Shown one piece after another: positions 8,801 to 17,160 of a stretch of DNA of 64,000 nt. Position 1 is the stretch's first letter, and every line of letters starts with the position of its first letter. The translations under genes and the position numbers were made by a program. The stretch spans positions 50,199 through 114,198 of the forward strand of contig DASVCW010000035.1 in assembly GCA_036381435.1 (NCBI GenBank). Direction: 5' to 3'. The notes under the pieces are model-generated. The model ran no database searches. It was not told where the DNA came from and saw nothing but the letters and a program-made list of their open reading frames with translations. The DNA is from Fodinibius sp036381435 (GTDB lineage: Bacteria; Bacteroidota; Rhodothermia; Balneolales; Balneolaceae).

Positions 8801-9418
8801 TTACAGCGAAACTTTTATCTGCTCAAGTACATTCTTCCAATGTTCTTTCATTTGCTGACGTTGTTTGGAATCCAGCAGCTTTTCTTGATGGAAGCGGAGG
8901 GCAGTTTTCGGGCCTTTGGCTAAGAGATAGAGTTGCAGGGTTGTTTCGTTGTCCCAGTCAGCAGGTTGCCAGGTAAGCCTTAGTTTTTCATTCGGATAAA
9001 CGCTTCTTATTTCGCCTGCCGTACTTTCACTTGTTTCATAGATTTCGCCCTTGTTGAAGGATAGGTTATCAATTCCGTTCCCAAGCCAAATAGCTAAGCC
9101 TTCTGGGCCGGTGAGAAATTGCCATAAAGTAGCGGCATCGATAGACAATGTTCGTTGAACACCTACCTGAAAACCCGCATCTGCTGTTTGTCCCTTTACT
9201 CTTCGGTTTTTGGCATATTCATAACCCACTGTTACAGCCTGAGCCCACCAGCCATCACCCTTATCGATATAGCCCTTTTCGATTAGCATGGCGGCAATTT
9301 TTTTGTGAGATAATTTTTCCGCTCCTTCTTCATCAAGCAAGGCAATCCATTCTTCCCAGTTTTTGCCTGTGGCTTTTTTTACGGCTTTATTTGAGATGTT
9401 ATTGTAAGTTTTTACCAT
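8801..9418 (-). CDS. DUF4287 plus AHSA1/SRPBCC-domain protein
   Basis: The 205-residue protein has two parts. The N-terminal part (about 1-75) matches DUF4287, with 'TGKNWEEWIALLDEEGA' and 'GDGWWAQAVTVGYE'. The C-terminal part (about 85-205) is an SRPBCC/AHSA1 fold, with 'ALWQFLTGPEGLAIWLG' and 'LRLTWQPADWDNETTLQLYL' typical of Hsp90-ATPase-activator-like proteins. Members are cytosolic and may bind hydrophobic ligands or modulate stress proteins; the substrate is unknown. The ATG at 9418 begins the conserved domain closely. It is a monocistronic minus-strand gene. Confidence 0.8.
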   Translation of the reverse strand: MVKTYNNISNKAVKKATGKNWEEWIALLDEEGAEKLSHKKIAAMLIEKGYIDKGDGWWAQAVTVGYEYAKNRRVKGQTADAGFQVGVQRTLSIDAATLWQFLTGPEGLAIWLGNGIDNLSFNKGEIYETSESTAGEIRSVYPNEKLRLTWQPADWDNETTLQLYLLAKGPKTALRFHQEKLLDSKQRQQMKEHWKNVLEQIKVSL

Positions 9419-9530
9419 GATTTTGTCATTTCAAATTGATGTTTCTTTGAGTTCGAAATCGTTGCTTGGGCTATTTCACAAAGTTACACAGAGAAGGCAC
9501 AAAGTTGCACTAAGAAACTAAATCAAGATC

Positions 9531-9565
9531 AACCCTGACAGGGTTCAGAACCCTGTCAGGGTTTT
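9531..9565. repeat. perfect palindrome of the CCTGACAGG family
   Basis: AACCCTGACAGGGTT and AACCCTGTCAGGGTT form a perfect 15-bp stem with a CAG loop, followed by TTTT on the plus strand. It lies between menB and the AHSA1 gene, which both run on the minus strand, so the T-run does not suit them well. It may be a repeat rather than a dedicated terminator. Confidence 0.8.
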
Positions 9566-9583
9566 TAGTAGGATAAATATTTC

Positions 9584-10417
9584 TTACCCAATTCTAGGAT
9601 AATCATCCCAATCCGGTTTTCTCTTTTCAAGGAAGGCATCGCGACCTTCTTGTGCTTCGTCGGTCATGTAGGCGAGGCGTGTAGCTTCCCCGGCAAAAAC
9701 TTGCTGGCCTACCATACCGTCATCAATCAGGTTGAAGGCATATTTGATCATTCGAATGGCGGTGGGACTTTTCTCCAGGATTTCCTGAGCCCATTCATAA
9801 GCCGTTTCTTCCAGTTCATCATGCGGAACCACTTTGTTCACCATGCCCATCTCGAAAGCTTCCTGAGCGGAATAGTTACGGCCCAGGAAGAAAATTTCTC
9901 TCGCCTTTTTTTGTCCCACTTGTCGTGCCAGCAGGGCAGAGCCGAATCCGCCGTCGAAACTGGCTACATCCGCATCGGTTTGTTTGAAAATAGCATGTTC
10001 TTTACTGGCGATGGTGAGATCACAGACCACGTGCAGACTATGTCCGCCGCCAACAGCCCAGCCGGGAACGACAGCAATCACCACCTTGCCCATGAAACGG
10101 ATGAGCCGCTGAAGGTCAAGAACGTTGAGGCGCGCAGTTCCGGCCTCATCTTTGTAGCCGCCTTTGTCGCGTACATTTTGGTCACCGCCGGAGCAAAAAG
10201 CCCATTTCCCGTCTTTGGGCGAAGGGCCTTCACCCGATAAAAGCACTACGCCGATTTCTGGATCTTCGCGGACATTCGAGAAGGCTTCAAATAATTCAAA
10301 CAAAGTTTCCGGTCGAAAGGCATTGCGGATTTCGGGGCGGTTGAAGGCAATTCGCGCTACGCCGTTGGATTTTTTAAAGGTGATGTCTTTGTATTCTTTA
10401 ACGGTTTTCCAGTTCAT
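9584..10417 (-). CDS. menB: 1,4-dihydroxy-2-naphthoyl-CoA synthase
   Basis: This crotonase-fold enzyme closes the second ring of the naphthoquinone during menaquinone synthesis, acting on o-succinylbenzoyl-CoA in the cytosol. The 277-residue length is usual. Visible motifs are SGGDQ (76-80), the oxyanion-hole GWAVGGGH (119-126) and 'QTDADVASFDGG' (146-157). The aspartate in that last motif matches the MenB type that supplies its own carboxylate rather than using bicarbonate, as in the mycobacterial enzyme. The gene follows menF-menD-menH on the same strand but is separated from menH by about 70 bp that include a repeat. Confidence 0.96.
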   Translation of the reverse strand: MNWKTVKEYKDITFKKSNGVARIAFNRPEIRNAFRPETLFELFEAFSNVREDPEIGVVLLSGEGPSPKDGKWAFCSGGDQNVRDKGGYKDEAGTARLNVLDLQRLIRFMGKVVIAVVPGWAVGGGHSLHVVCDLTIASKEHAIFKQTDADVASFDGGFGSALLARQVGQKKAREIFFLGRNYSAQEAFEMGMVNKVVPHDELEETAYEWAQEILEKSPTAIRMIKYAFNLIDDGMVGQQVFAGEATRLAYMTDEAQEGRDAFLEKRKPDWDDYPRIG

Positions 10418-10490
10418 AATGGTTAGTAATAAGTGATGAGTAAGGAGTAGAGGACTTTATTTCAAAGTTTAATAATGGAATTTAAAGAGG

Positions 10491-10526
10491 TCATCCCCCT
10501 GCACCCGCTTCAAAGGGGGACTTATT
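10491..10526. repeat. REP-like element (CCCCCT...AAGGGGG) overlapping the menH 3' end
   Basis: The sequence reads ATCCCCCT-GCACCCGC-TTCAAAGGGGGACTT and matches copies at 44391, 46511 and 46982. It has the same orientation as 46982. The menH stop codon and its last residues lie inside it. Confidence 0.75.
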
Positions 10527-11357
10527 TCCATCGATGATGGAAATAATGCTAAATAAAAAATTGTTAATTTCTTGAACAAAATTTTGTGGATTGTCTAAAT
10601 GTATGCGGTGCCCTGCTTTTATGGATGAAAATGTAGCATTAAGAAACTGTTCTGCCATAGAGCTATTGATATGTTGATATTTTTCGTCTTTGGTTCCTGC
10701 CATCAGTAATACAGGAAGATCTAAACTTTTTAATTGGTCACAAGCAGGAGTCATGGAACCTGTACCGAATCCGCGCAGGGAGGCGGCTATGGATTCGGGA
10801 TTTTGTGAACGTTGAACATCGCGATAACTATTGGTCAATTCCTGATTCGGGGGCAAGGGCGATTGAAAAAGCTCCAGGTTTTGCCATTTGAAGAGAAACT
10901 CTTCATAATTTCTTTCAATTTGTTGAGCCCTTTTCTCATCGGCTTTTTGTCTTTCTTTTCTTTGATCTTCACCGGCTATTCCACAGGTTGTGCTTTCTAA
11001 AATCAGTCCTTTAAATGTTTTAGCGGCAGAAAGCGCAATTTTCAAAGCTAATCTTCCACCCATACTATAACCGAACAAAAATAAGGGAGTGATATCCAGC
11101 TTTTCAATCACTCCTAAAATATCGCTGACTTGTTTGTTTTCGTTGTATCGATTTGATTCTTCAGGCTTAGATGATTTTCCATGTCCCAATAAGTCGATGG
11201 TAACCGGATTACAAAATTTATCCAAGTCTTCAATCAGGTGATCAAAAACGCGGTGGTCGCCCATGAAGCCATGAAGCATTAGCAGGTAAGGCAGATTTGA
11301 TTTACGCTGACTGACTTTACAGGCATAGTTAACATTATTGACCTCTATTAATTCCAT
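10491..11357 (-). CDS. menH: 2-succinyl-6-hydroxy-2,4-cyclohexadiene-1-carboxylate synthase (alpha/beta hydrolase)
   Basis: An alpha/beta-hydrolase enzyme that eliminates pyruvate from the MenD product in menaquinone synthesis. From the ATG at 11357 it has 288 residues. The oxyanion segment 'LMLHGFMGDHRVF' lies near 26-38, the nucleophile elbow 'LFGYSMGGRLAL' near 93-104, and the catalytic histidine in 'KAGHRIHLDNP' near 249. An in-frame TTG five codons earlier would overlap menD; I prefer the ATG, which begins two bases after the menD stop. The last about 10 residues (Lys-Ser-Pro-Phe-Glu-Ala-Gly...) are encoded by a REP-like repeat, so the natural C-terminus has probably been replaced. Function should be unaffected because the fold ends earlier. 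Confidence 0.9.
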   Translation of the reverse strand: MELIEVNNVNYACKVSQRKSNLPYLLMLHGFMGDHRVFDHLIEDLDKFCNPVTIDLLGHGKSSKPEESNRYNENKQVSDILGVIEKLDITPLFLFGYSMGGRLALKIALSAAKTFKGLILESTTCGIAGEDQRKERQKADEKRAQQIERNYEEFLFKWQNLELFQSPLPPNQELTNSYRDVQRSQNPESIAASLRGFGTGSMTPACDQLKSLDLPVLLMAGTKDEKYQHINSSMAEQFLNATFSSIKAGHRIHLDNPQNFVQEINNFLFSIISIIDGNKSPFEAGAGG

Positions 11358-11359
11358 CC

Positions 11360-13045
11360 CTAAAAACTCCAAAGTGTTTTGCGGAGCTTCATGGAAGCAT
11401 CGGCATCAGTTTGGCATTCGATAATCGACAGGTCCGAATTTCGGTTAATCCAGTTTCGCAAATCAAAATCTTTGAGCACCTGAAGAGTGTTGATTTTTTG
11501 GTAGGGGATATCATATGAACCGACAAGCTTTTCAATATCAACTGATTGAGGCGTTTCAAAATAGGGTTTGAAAAATGTTTCGTGCTGCTCAACAGGCAAC
11601 ATTTTGAAAATAGAGCCACCGCTGTTGTTGATTATGACCACCACCAACGGCTGATCTAAAAGTTTCCGGTTAAGCAGGGCATTGGTATCATGCAGAAAAG
11701 CGAGATCGCCGGTAAAAAGGAGTCCCGGTTTTTGTAACCCCAGAGTGAGTCCGATAGCTGTTGAAGTTAGTCCATCGATGCCGCTGGCCCCGCGATTCAG
11801 GAACAAAGGGATTTGAGGCTGCTGCTTACCAAAGAGCTGAATATCACGAGCGGGAAAAGAATTTGATACCGCCAGAAAATGATCATCAGGAATTTGAGGA
11901 GTGAGGTGATGGTAAACGCTGCCGTCGGTCAGAGCTGGTTCATCAGAAACGGATTTTTTATAATAAAGCTGAAAATCCTGTTCGGCTTTTTGCCAGCTTT
12001 CAAGCCAGTTATTTTTAGCAAAGGGAGTGATTTCGTCCCACTCAATGGGCCGCCCCTTCCAGGGAATGCGTTTGGCACTGGAGAGAGTAGCATTGTGCCA
12101 GGCATCCGTACAGGTAAAATGGAAATGATGGTCAGGAGTCCAATTTTGGAGGGCCAATTCCAGGCCTTTAGTTGTGGGCTGAAATCCAAAGCGGAGGATG
12201 AGATCAGGCTTCAGCTCATCTAAAATAGAACTGTTCCGAAGAAAACCCGCAAATCCGCTGATTGAATGTTGACCACTGATGGCGGATTCAGAAAGCACGG
12301 GGCAACGGAGTTTTTCAGCCAGCCTGCTGACAGTTGTCAAATCACTTTTCGGGACTGTAGGGCCAACAATGATCAGCGGTTTTTCAGCCGAAGAAATAAT
12401 TCCGTGCAGTTCGGCCGATAAGTGAAGTGATTCTTTATGCTCCCAACTGTGATTTGAACTTTGAAAGGAATCATTTTCATCAATCACTTTTTTAAGAAAA
12501 TCCGCAGAGGGTTCAAGCGGTTTTCGAAAAGGAAAATTCAGATGTGCTGGCCCGCCTTGTTCACGTGACGTTGCTACCGTCTGGGCTGCCAGTATCTTCA
12601 GACGATTTAAATCTGCATCATTTGCATTCGGTTCACCAACTTCATGGAAAAAAACGGGGTAATCGCCAAAAATTTTGAGCTGATCAATAGCTTGATTCGC
12701 TCCCGTTGAGCGTAAACTCGGGGGGCGATCAGCGGTTGCCAAAATGAGCGGTACACCTGATTTTCGGGCTTCAATAACTGCGGGATAATAATTGGCTACG
12801 GCAGTCCCTGATGTACAGATCAAAACAGCAGGTATTCCCGTTGCTTTGCCGATTCCCAAGGCTGTGAAAGCGGCTGAACGTTCATCCAGAATCACATGCT
12901 TTTTGAAATGGTTGTTAACGGCGGCAGACAGGGTTAGGGGCGTGGAACGTGAACCGGGCGAGATTACAATATGCTGCACGCCAAGAGCATGGAGTTCACG
13001 AAAAAAAATGGTAGTCCAGTGAAAGGCTATGTTTTCCGGGTCCAT
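11360..13045 (-). CDS. menD: 2-succinyl-5-enolpyruvyl-6-hydroxy-3-cyclohexene-1-carboxylate synthase
   Basis: A thiamine-diphosphate enzyme joining isochorismate and 2-oxoglutarate, the first committed step of menaquinone synthesis. I start it at the ATG at 13045, one base after the menF stop, giving 561 residues; the longer open frame back to 13138 overlaps menF and has no MenD features. The N-terminal 'ISPGSRSTPL' (28-37) and the catalytic glutamate Glu55 in 'LDERSAAF' are clear. The ThDP-binding region with 'GDLAFLHDTNAL' lies near residue 420. Tight spacing on both sides supports a menF-menD-menH operon. Confidence 0.96.
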   Translation of the reverse strand: MDPENIAFHWTTIFFRELHALGVQHIVISPGSRSTPLTLSAAVNNHFKKHVILDERSAAFTALGIGKATGIPAVLICTSGTAVANYYPAVIEARKSGVPLILATADRPPSLRSTGANQAIDQLKIFGDYPVFFHEVGEPNANDADLNRLKILAAQTVATSREQGGPAHLNFPFRKPLEPSADFLKKVIDENDSFQSSNHSWEHKESLHLSAELHGIISSAEKPLIIVGPTVPKSDLTTVSRLAEKLRCPVLSESAISGQHSISGFAGFLRNSSILDELKPDLILRFGFQPTTKGLELALQNWTPDHHFHFTCTDAWHNATLSSAKRIPWKGRPIEWDEITPFAKNNWLESWQKAEQDFQLYYKKSVSDEPALTDGSVYHHLTPQIPDDHFLAVSNSFPARDIQLFGKQQPQIPLFLNRGASGIDGLTSTAIGLTLGLQKPGLLFTGDLAFLHDTNALLNRKLLDQPLVVVIINNSGGSIFKMLPVEQHETFFKPYFETPQSVDIEKLVGSYDIPYQKINTLQVLKDFDLRNWINRNSDLSIIECQTDADASMKLRKTLWSF

Positions 13046-13046
13046 T

Positions 13047-14486
13047 TTAAAGCGCAGAGAGCATTGGCTGGAATTTGAGATGTGTTTCTTTCCACTCGGC
13101 GTGTGGGTCTGAATCAGCGACAATGCCGCAGCCGGCATAAAAATGGGCGGTTGATTTTGTCAGTAATCCGCTGCGAATGGCTACCCCGAATTCTCCCCGG
13201 CCCTTAGTGTTTAGCCACCCTATAGGGCTTGCATACCAACCGCGTTCAAAGTTTTCAAGTTCTTTAATATATGGGACAGCATCTTTCCGGGGAAAACCGC
13301 CTACGGCCGGCGTGGGGTGAAGCTGCTCAATGACCGAAAGAATATCAGCGTTCTTATTAAGGTTTGCCCGAATAGGTGTATAAAGATGCTGAACATTAGC
13401 AAGCTTTCTGACCCCAGGTTGATGATTCATATCAAAATGATCAACAAAAGGCTTTAGGCGTTGCTGTATGTCTTTTACAACAAAATTATGTTCGTGCTGT
13501 TCTTTTGAACTAACCGTAAGATCTTGTTCAAACATAGCGTCTTCCGCAGAGGTTTCACCCCGCTGAATGCTTCCTGCCAGTGCTTCTGTTTGCAGTAAAT
13601 TATGTCGAAATGAAGCCAGTCTTTCCGGAGTAGAACCTAAAAAGGTGCTGTTATCAGGATGATGAATCAAAAAATTATGGCAATCCGAATATTGCCGGCG
13701 AAGCCTGCTGATTATTTGTATAGGTGATGTTTCCACATCAGTCCGGGAAATATGCCGGGCTAAGACAATCTTTTTAAAGGTGTTTTGGTTGATCCGGTAC
13801 TTGGCCTTTTTTATGGATGAAATCCAATGTCCATATTCCAAACCCTGATTTGGCAGCAGATGGTTTTCAGATGGACCAACTTCTTTTCTGCCATTCATTT
13901 TATTGACAGGGGTGATAACAATGAATTGTTTAATTTCTTCAATCTTTTGCAACAGGTGCCGGTGCAATTTTTTGGGGGAAGGAAAGGATTTTAGATCAAA
14001 GGAAATAGTAAGCAGATGAGAGCTCCCGTCTTTGATAATCATCCATTTTGGAACGGTAAAAGAAGCTGCTTTGAATGGTTTCCAGGCAGCAGTCGAAATA
14101 GTATCGAAAAAAGAAAAGCCTCCCAAAAACATTAATCCTGAATAGGAGTGAGCAGCGAACGAACATTCAGAAGTAGCTTTCTGTACAGCTTTAATTTGCC
14201 GGTTAACTTGCCGAAAACGATCTTTGCCGGAGGCCGATACAGTAAGCATTTTTTCACCGGCGGCTATGGCAAATTCATCTGAAGGTTTTTCCCAATAATA
14301 CTGAAAACCATCTTTATCCCAGCATTTTTTGAGATAAGAAAGCGGGTCAACAGCGGCTATAGGAAGGCTTACAACCCCATATTTTTGATTGGGGGATTTT
14401 TGAAACAGCTTTATTATAAAATCTTCCAGCTTGTTTACAGTGGCAGGGCTTGGGGATTCCAGCGTATTTGAAAATGAATTATTCAT
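13047..14486 (-). CDS. menF: isochorismate synthase (menaquinone-type)
   Basis: Converts chorismate to isochorismate in the cytosol and opens the menaquinone branch. The 479-residue protein has a divergent N-terminal half and a conserved chorismate-binding C-terminal half. It contains 'TEALAGSIQRG' with the Mg-binding region, 'LHPTPAVGGFPR', 'ERGWYASPIGW', and 'YAGCGIVADSDPHAEW' near the C-terminus, whose glutamates bind Mg. The family also includes salicylate- and siderophore-type isochorismate synthases; the adjacent menD and menH fix the menaquinone role. It is the first gene of a minus-strand operon. No menC or menE is present in the window. Confidence 0.95.
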   Translation of the reverse strand: MNNSFSNTLESPSPATVNKLEDFIIKLFQKSPNQKYGVVSLPIAAVDPLSYLKKCWDKDGFQYYWEKPSDEFAIAAGEKMLTVSASGKDRFRQVNRQIKAVQKATSECSFAAHSYSGLMFLGGFSFFDTISTAAWKPFKAASFTVPKWMIIKDGSSHLLTISFDLKSFPSPKKLHRHLLQKIEEIKQFIVITPVNKMNGRKEVGPSENHLLPNQGLEYGHWISSIKKAKYRINQNTFKKIVLARHISRTDVETSPIQIISRLRRQYSDCHNFLIHHPDNSTFLGSTPERLASFRHNLLQTEALAGSIQRGETSAEDAMFEQDLTVSSKEQHEHNFVVKDIQQRLKPFVDHFDMNHQPGVRKLANVQHLYTPIRANLNKNADILSVIEQLHPTPAVGGFPRKDAVPYIKELENFERGWYASPIGWLNTKGRGEFGVAIRSGLLTKSTAHFYAGCGIVADSDPHAEWKETHLKFQPMLSAL

Positions 14487-14653
14487 TTAAATGATCAATC
14501 AAATAATAACTTTCATAACTTTCAATATAAATTGAAAATTGATCATTCCATAATAATTCATCCTTTTTAAAAGAGGGGAGGCTACCATTAAACACTAAAG
14601 TGCGGAAAGTTATTCAACTCATTCAATAACTCATCCATTCAACCATTCAAAAA

Positions 14654-14929
14654 CTACCGGGCGTCATCATCATGTCCCGATTCGAAGGGATTATAAATAC
14701 CATACTCTGTGGGATCATATTCAGCCAACTCAAAAAAATGCTTCCAGGCTTCTTCACTCCGGCCATTGTCATCAACCCAGTTTGGGTGACTTTGTTTAAT
14801 TAATCCCACTGCGCGTTTGGCGTATTCAATTCTTTGTGATTGATCTTTAATCCGTGGTAAAGAGGCAATCATGAGATCTAGATTATAGCCACAGTCAAAA
14901 TCTTTGGGTTTTTCTTGTTCAACAAACAT
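14654..14929 (-). CDS. small DUF4290-like protein
   Basis: A 91-residue acidic protein of unknown function. The pattern 'CGYNLDLMI...R..YAKRAVGLI', then a conserved tryptophan-histidine-phenylalanine segment 'EEAWKHFFELAEYD' and a C-terminal 'NPFE', resembles the start of the DUF4290 family of Bacteroidota, which is usually about 200 residues. If so, this is a short version. There is no signal peptide or membrane segment. It lies upstream of menF on the same strand with about 170 bp between, so co-transcription is uncertain. Confidence 0.6.
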   Translation of the reverse strand: MFVEQEKPKDFDCGYNLDLMIASLPRIKDQSQRIEYAKRAVGLIKQSHPNWVDDNGRSEEAWKHFFELAEYDPTEYGIYNPFESGHDDDAR

Positions 14930-15297
14930 TTCTTTTTGCGATTTCTTCCATTTTAGTTTCTAAAAGTTAAGATACGAGAGTTGGCTGTTGGAATAAAGGA
15001 TGATTTTTGTGTTTCAGGTATAATGAAAGGCTAAACATTAGAACTTTCTAATTTTTAGTAACAAACTCGGTTCAAACTCCTCTTGTATATAAGTAGAAAT
15101 TCAATAAGGCTTGGAGTGATTAGCACTTTTCTTCCAGTATCATCCCGATTCACCGTTGGCGAAAAGGGATTTCAAACATTAGTACAGCTTTTTCCTTAAT
15201 CCGGCTTTAGGACAGCTGCCGGGGTTATCGAGGGATGATATACGCGTAGAAGTAAGATTTCACCACTTCACGTATTTCAATATTCACTAAAACGGTC
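14930..15297. other. gene-free stretch with an inverted repeat upstream of the HTH gene
   Basis: No gene is evident. The segment TATCATCCCGAT (15138-15149) pairs with ATCGAGGGATGATA (15227-15240), and CCGGC/GCCGG pairs inside it, making an approximately 100-bp structured unit. CTTCACGTATTT occurs at about 15266 and again just after the next gene at about 15652. Confidence 0.5.
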
Positions 15298-15642
15298 ATG
15301 AATGAGATTAATATTAAAGAGGCACAACGAATTTTATGGGAACATCATACAGAAATTTCCACAGTTAAAGAATGGATTGCATACATGAATTATCCTAAAG
15401 ATTCTTTTATAGCAAAAATGAATGAAGAAACCGGTAATTCACCGGAAAAGATCTTGCAACAATCAAAGTTTAGAAAACTGGATGAAGTAATTCTCGCGAA
15501 TTCTAAAATTTCGGCGATTGCGCTTGCGAGAGAAATAGGGCTATCTGGTATTCAGGAGTTGTATGACTTCATAAAGGCGAACCGGGGGTGTTCAATAAGG
15601 GAGTATAAGAATAAGGTATTGAAGCAGAGGGGTAATAAGTAA
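15298..15642 (+). CDS. small AraC-like helix-turn-helix protein
   Basis: The 114-residue protein has no sensor domain. Its last about 45 residues ('ISAIALAREIGLSGIQELYDFIKANRGCSIREYKNK') follow the second helix-turn-helix of AraC-family regulators, where a 'DVGF.....F.R.FK...G.SP..YR' pattern is usual. The N-terminal 60 residues are charged and helical and may be a degenerate first HTH. It is a standalone gene flanked by similar CTTCACGTATTT sequences, which could be its own binding sites. The target is unknown. Confidence 0.65.
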   Translation: MNEINIKEAQRILWEHHTEISTVKEWIAYMNYPKDSFIAKMNEETGNSPEKILQQSKFRKLDEVILANSKISAIALAREIGLSGIQELYDFIKANRGCSIREYKNKVLKQRGNK

Positions 15643-15990
15643 AGACAGTACTTCACGTATTTGAGTGGTTGAAATAAAATAATCGACCTGACAGTGTACC
15701 AGCGGGTCTTCTTGTTCCTGTCAGCGTCCTAAAAAATAACGCTGTTACCAAAATTCGGGACAGACGCTAACAGGTGGTTTTAACGCGTAATACTTAAAAT
15801 TTTTCTTATTCAAGTGGTGATAAATCATCACTTATAAATACTTAATGCTGTTAAACAAGCTTTTAAAATTTTAGCTCTTTGATTTATCGGTGACTAAAAG
15901 AGGCAATAAATGTTGAATCTTTTTTCGGGGAGCTACACAAAATTCCTATATTCCATGTCAAAATAAATTCACCCCCAATATTTTTAACTG
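15643..15990. other. gene-free stretch upstream of the cysteine synthase-like gene
   Basis: It contains a CCTGACAG-family repeat (15685-15777) and a hairpin AAGTGGTGAT/ATCATCACTT near 15811-15834. No coding sequence is evident. The promoter of the next gene must lie here, but no clear element stands out. Confidence 0.5.
15685..15777. repeat. CCTGACAG/CTGTCAGG repeat unit
   Basis: GACCTGACAG, GTTCCTGTCAGCGTC, AACGCTGTTA and GACAGACGCTAACAGGT alternate, forming an imperfect foldback related to the units at 9531 and 39556. Confidence 0.6.
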
Positions 15991-16974
15991 ATGTACTACA
16001 ACTCCATTCTTGAAACGATTGGCAATACCCCTTTAGTAAAACTTAACCATGTTGCCGGTGATCTTAAAGGCACCATTCTTGTAAAAGTTGAATATTTTAA
16101 TCCCGGTCAAAGTGTGAAAGATCGGATCGGCATTAAAATGATCGAAGATGCCGAAAAGAAGGGCCTTATCAAACCGGGCGGCACTATTATTGAAGGTACA
16201 TCGGGCAATACCGGAATGGGCCTTGCCCTGGCAGCTTCTGTTAAGGGTTACAACTGTATTTTTACGACCACAGATAAACAGAGCAAAGCTAAAATTGATT
16301 TACTGCGCGCGCTGGGAGCCGAAGTAAAAGTTTGTCCCACCGATGTGGAACCGGATGATCCTAAAAGTTATTATTCGGTAGCCAAACGTCTGAGTGAAGA
16401 AATACCAAATTCGTACTATCCCAATCAGTATGACAACCCCAGTAATGCCGAGGCGCACTATGAAACCACCGGTCCCGAAATTTGGGAGCAGACCGAGGGT
16501 AAAGTCACGCATTATGCAGCCGGAATGGGAACCGGAGGCACGATTTCAGGTACATCGAAATACCTTAAAGAGCAAAATGAGAATATCAAAGCAATTGGTG
16601 TGGACAGTTATGGCTCTGTTTATAAAAAGTATTTCGAAACGGGTGAATTTGACAAAGATGAAATTCACCCTTATTTAACTGAAGGAATTGGTGAAGACAT
16701 CATCGCCGGAAATATGGATTTCAGCCTGCTTGATGACGTAGTGCAGGTGAATGATAAAAATGCTTTTTTAATGACCCGTGACCTTGCCAAAAAAGAAGGA
16801 CTTTTTGTGGGAGGATCATGCGGAGCGGCTGTTTACGGAGCTCTCGAATATGCCCGAAAAAATAATTTCGGGAAGGGTGATATGATGGTCATCATCATGC
16901 CAGACAGCGGAAGCCGTTATGTTTCCAAAATTTTTAACGATGAATGGATGAAAGAAAACGGGTTTTTGGACTAG
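15991..16974 (+). CDS. PLP-dependent cysteine synthase / cystathionine beta-synthase-like enzyme
   Basis: A fold-type II PLP enzyme of 327 residues. The N-terminal 'TIGNTPLVKL' (9-18), the PLP lysine Lys43 in 'NPGQSVKDR', and the substrate loop EGTSGNTG (68-75) are diagnostic; 'GTGGTISGTSKYL' binds the PLP phosphate. The stretch 'EGIGEDIIAGNMD' resembles cystathionine beta-synthases and their CBS-domain-free relatives more than classical CysK ('EGIGAGF'). The reaction is therefore either O-acetylserine plus sulfide to cysteine, or serine plus homocysteine to cystathionine. There is no C-terminal CBS pair. It stands alone, with no sulfur genes adjacent. Confidence 0.88.
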   Translation: MYYNSILETIGNTPLVKLNHVAGDLKGTILVKVEYFNPGQSVKDRIGIKMIEDAEKKGLIKPGGTIIEGTSGNTGMGLALAASVKGYNCIFTTTDKQSKAKIDLLRALGAEVKVCPTDVEPDDPKSYYSVAKRLSEEIPNSYYPNQYDNPSNAEAHYETTGPEIWEQTEGKVTHYAAGMGTGGTISGTSKYLKEQNENIKAIGVDSYGSVYKKYFETGEFDKDEIHPYLTEGIGEDIIAGNMDFSLLDDVVQVNDKNAFLMTRDLAKKEGLFVGGSCGAAVYGALEYARKNNFGKGDMMVIIMPDSGSRYVSKIFNDEWMKENGFLD

Positions 16975-16992
16975 CTGTTATTCTGAAAAGAT

Positions 16993-17104
16993 TGTCATTC
17001 TGAGCGGAGGCCATTTGTTTTCTAATGGCCGGAGCCGAAGAACTCTCTAATAACATGAGGACAAGGAAATCCTTCAACTGCGCTTACGCTTTGCTCAGAT
17101 AACA
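16993..17104. repeat. TGTCATTCTGAGCG foldback repeat, copy A, with a hairpin insert
   Basis: The left end is TGTCATTCTGAGCGGAG and the right half carries AATCCTTCAACTGCG...CTCAGATAACA. Hairpin GCCATT-TGTTTTCT-AATGGC (17010-17029) sits between two CGGAG copies (17005-17009, 17030-17034), as expected for an insertion with a 5-bp target duplication. Confidence 0.8.
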
Positions 17105-17160
17105 TTACTCGTAAAAATTGCCAACAGGACACTTTAAATCCTAAACAAGAAAATTTTATT

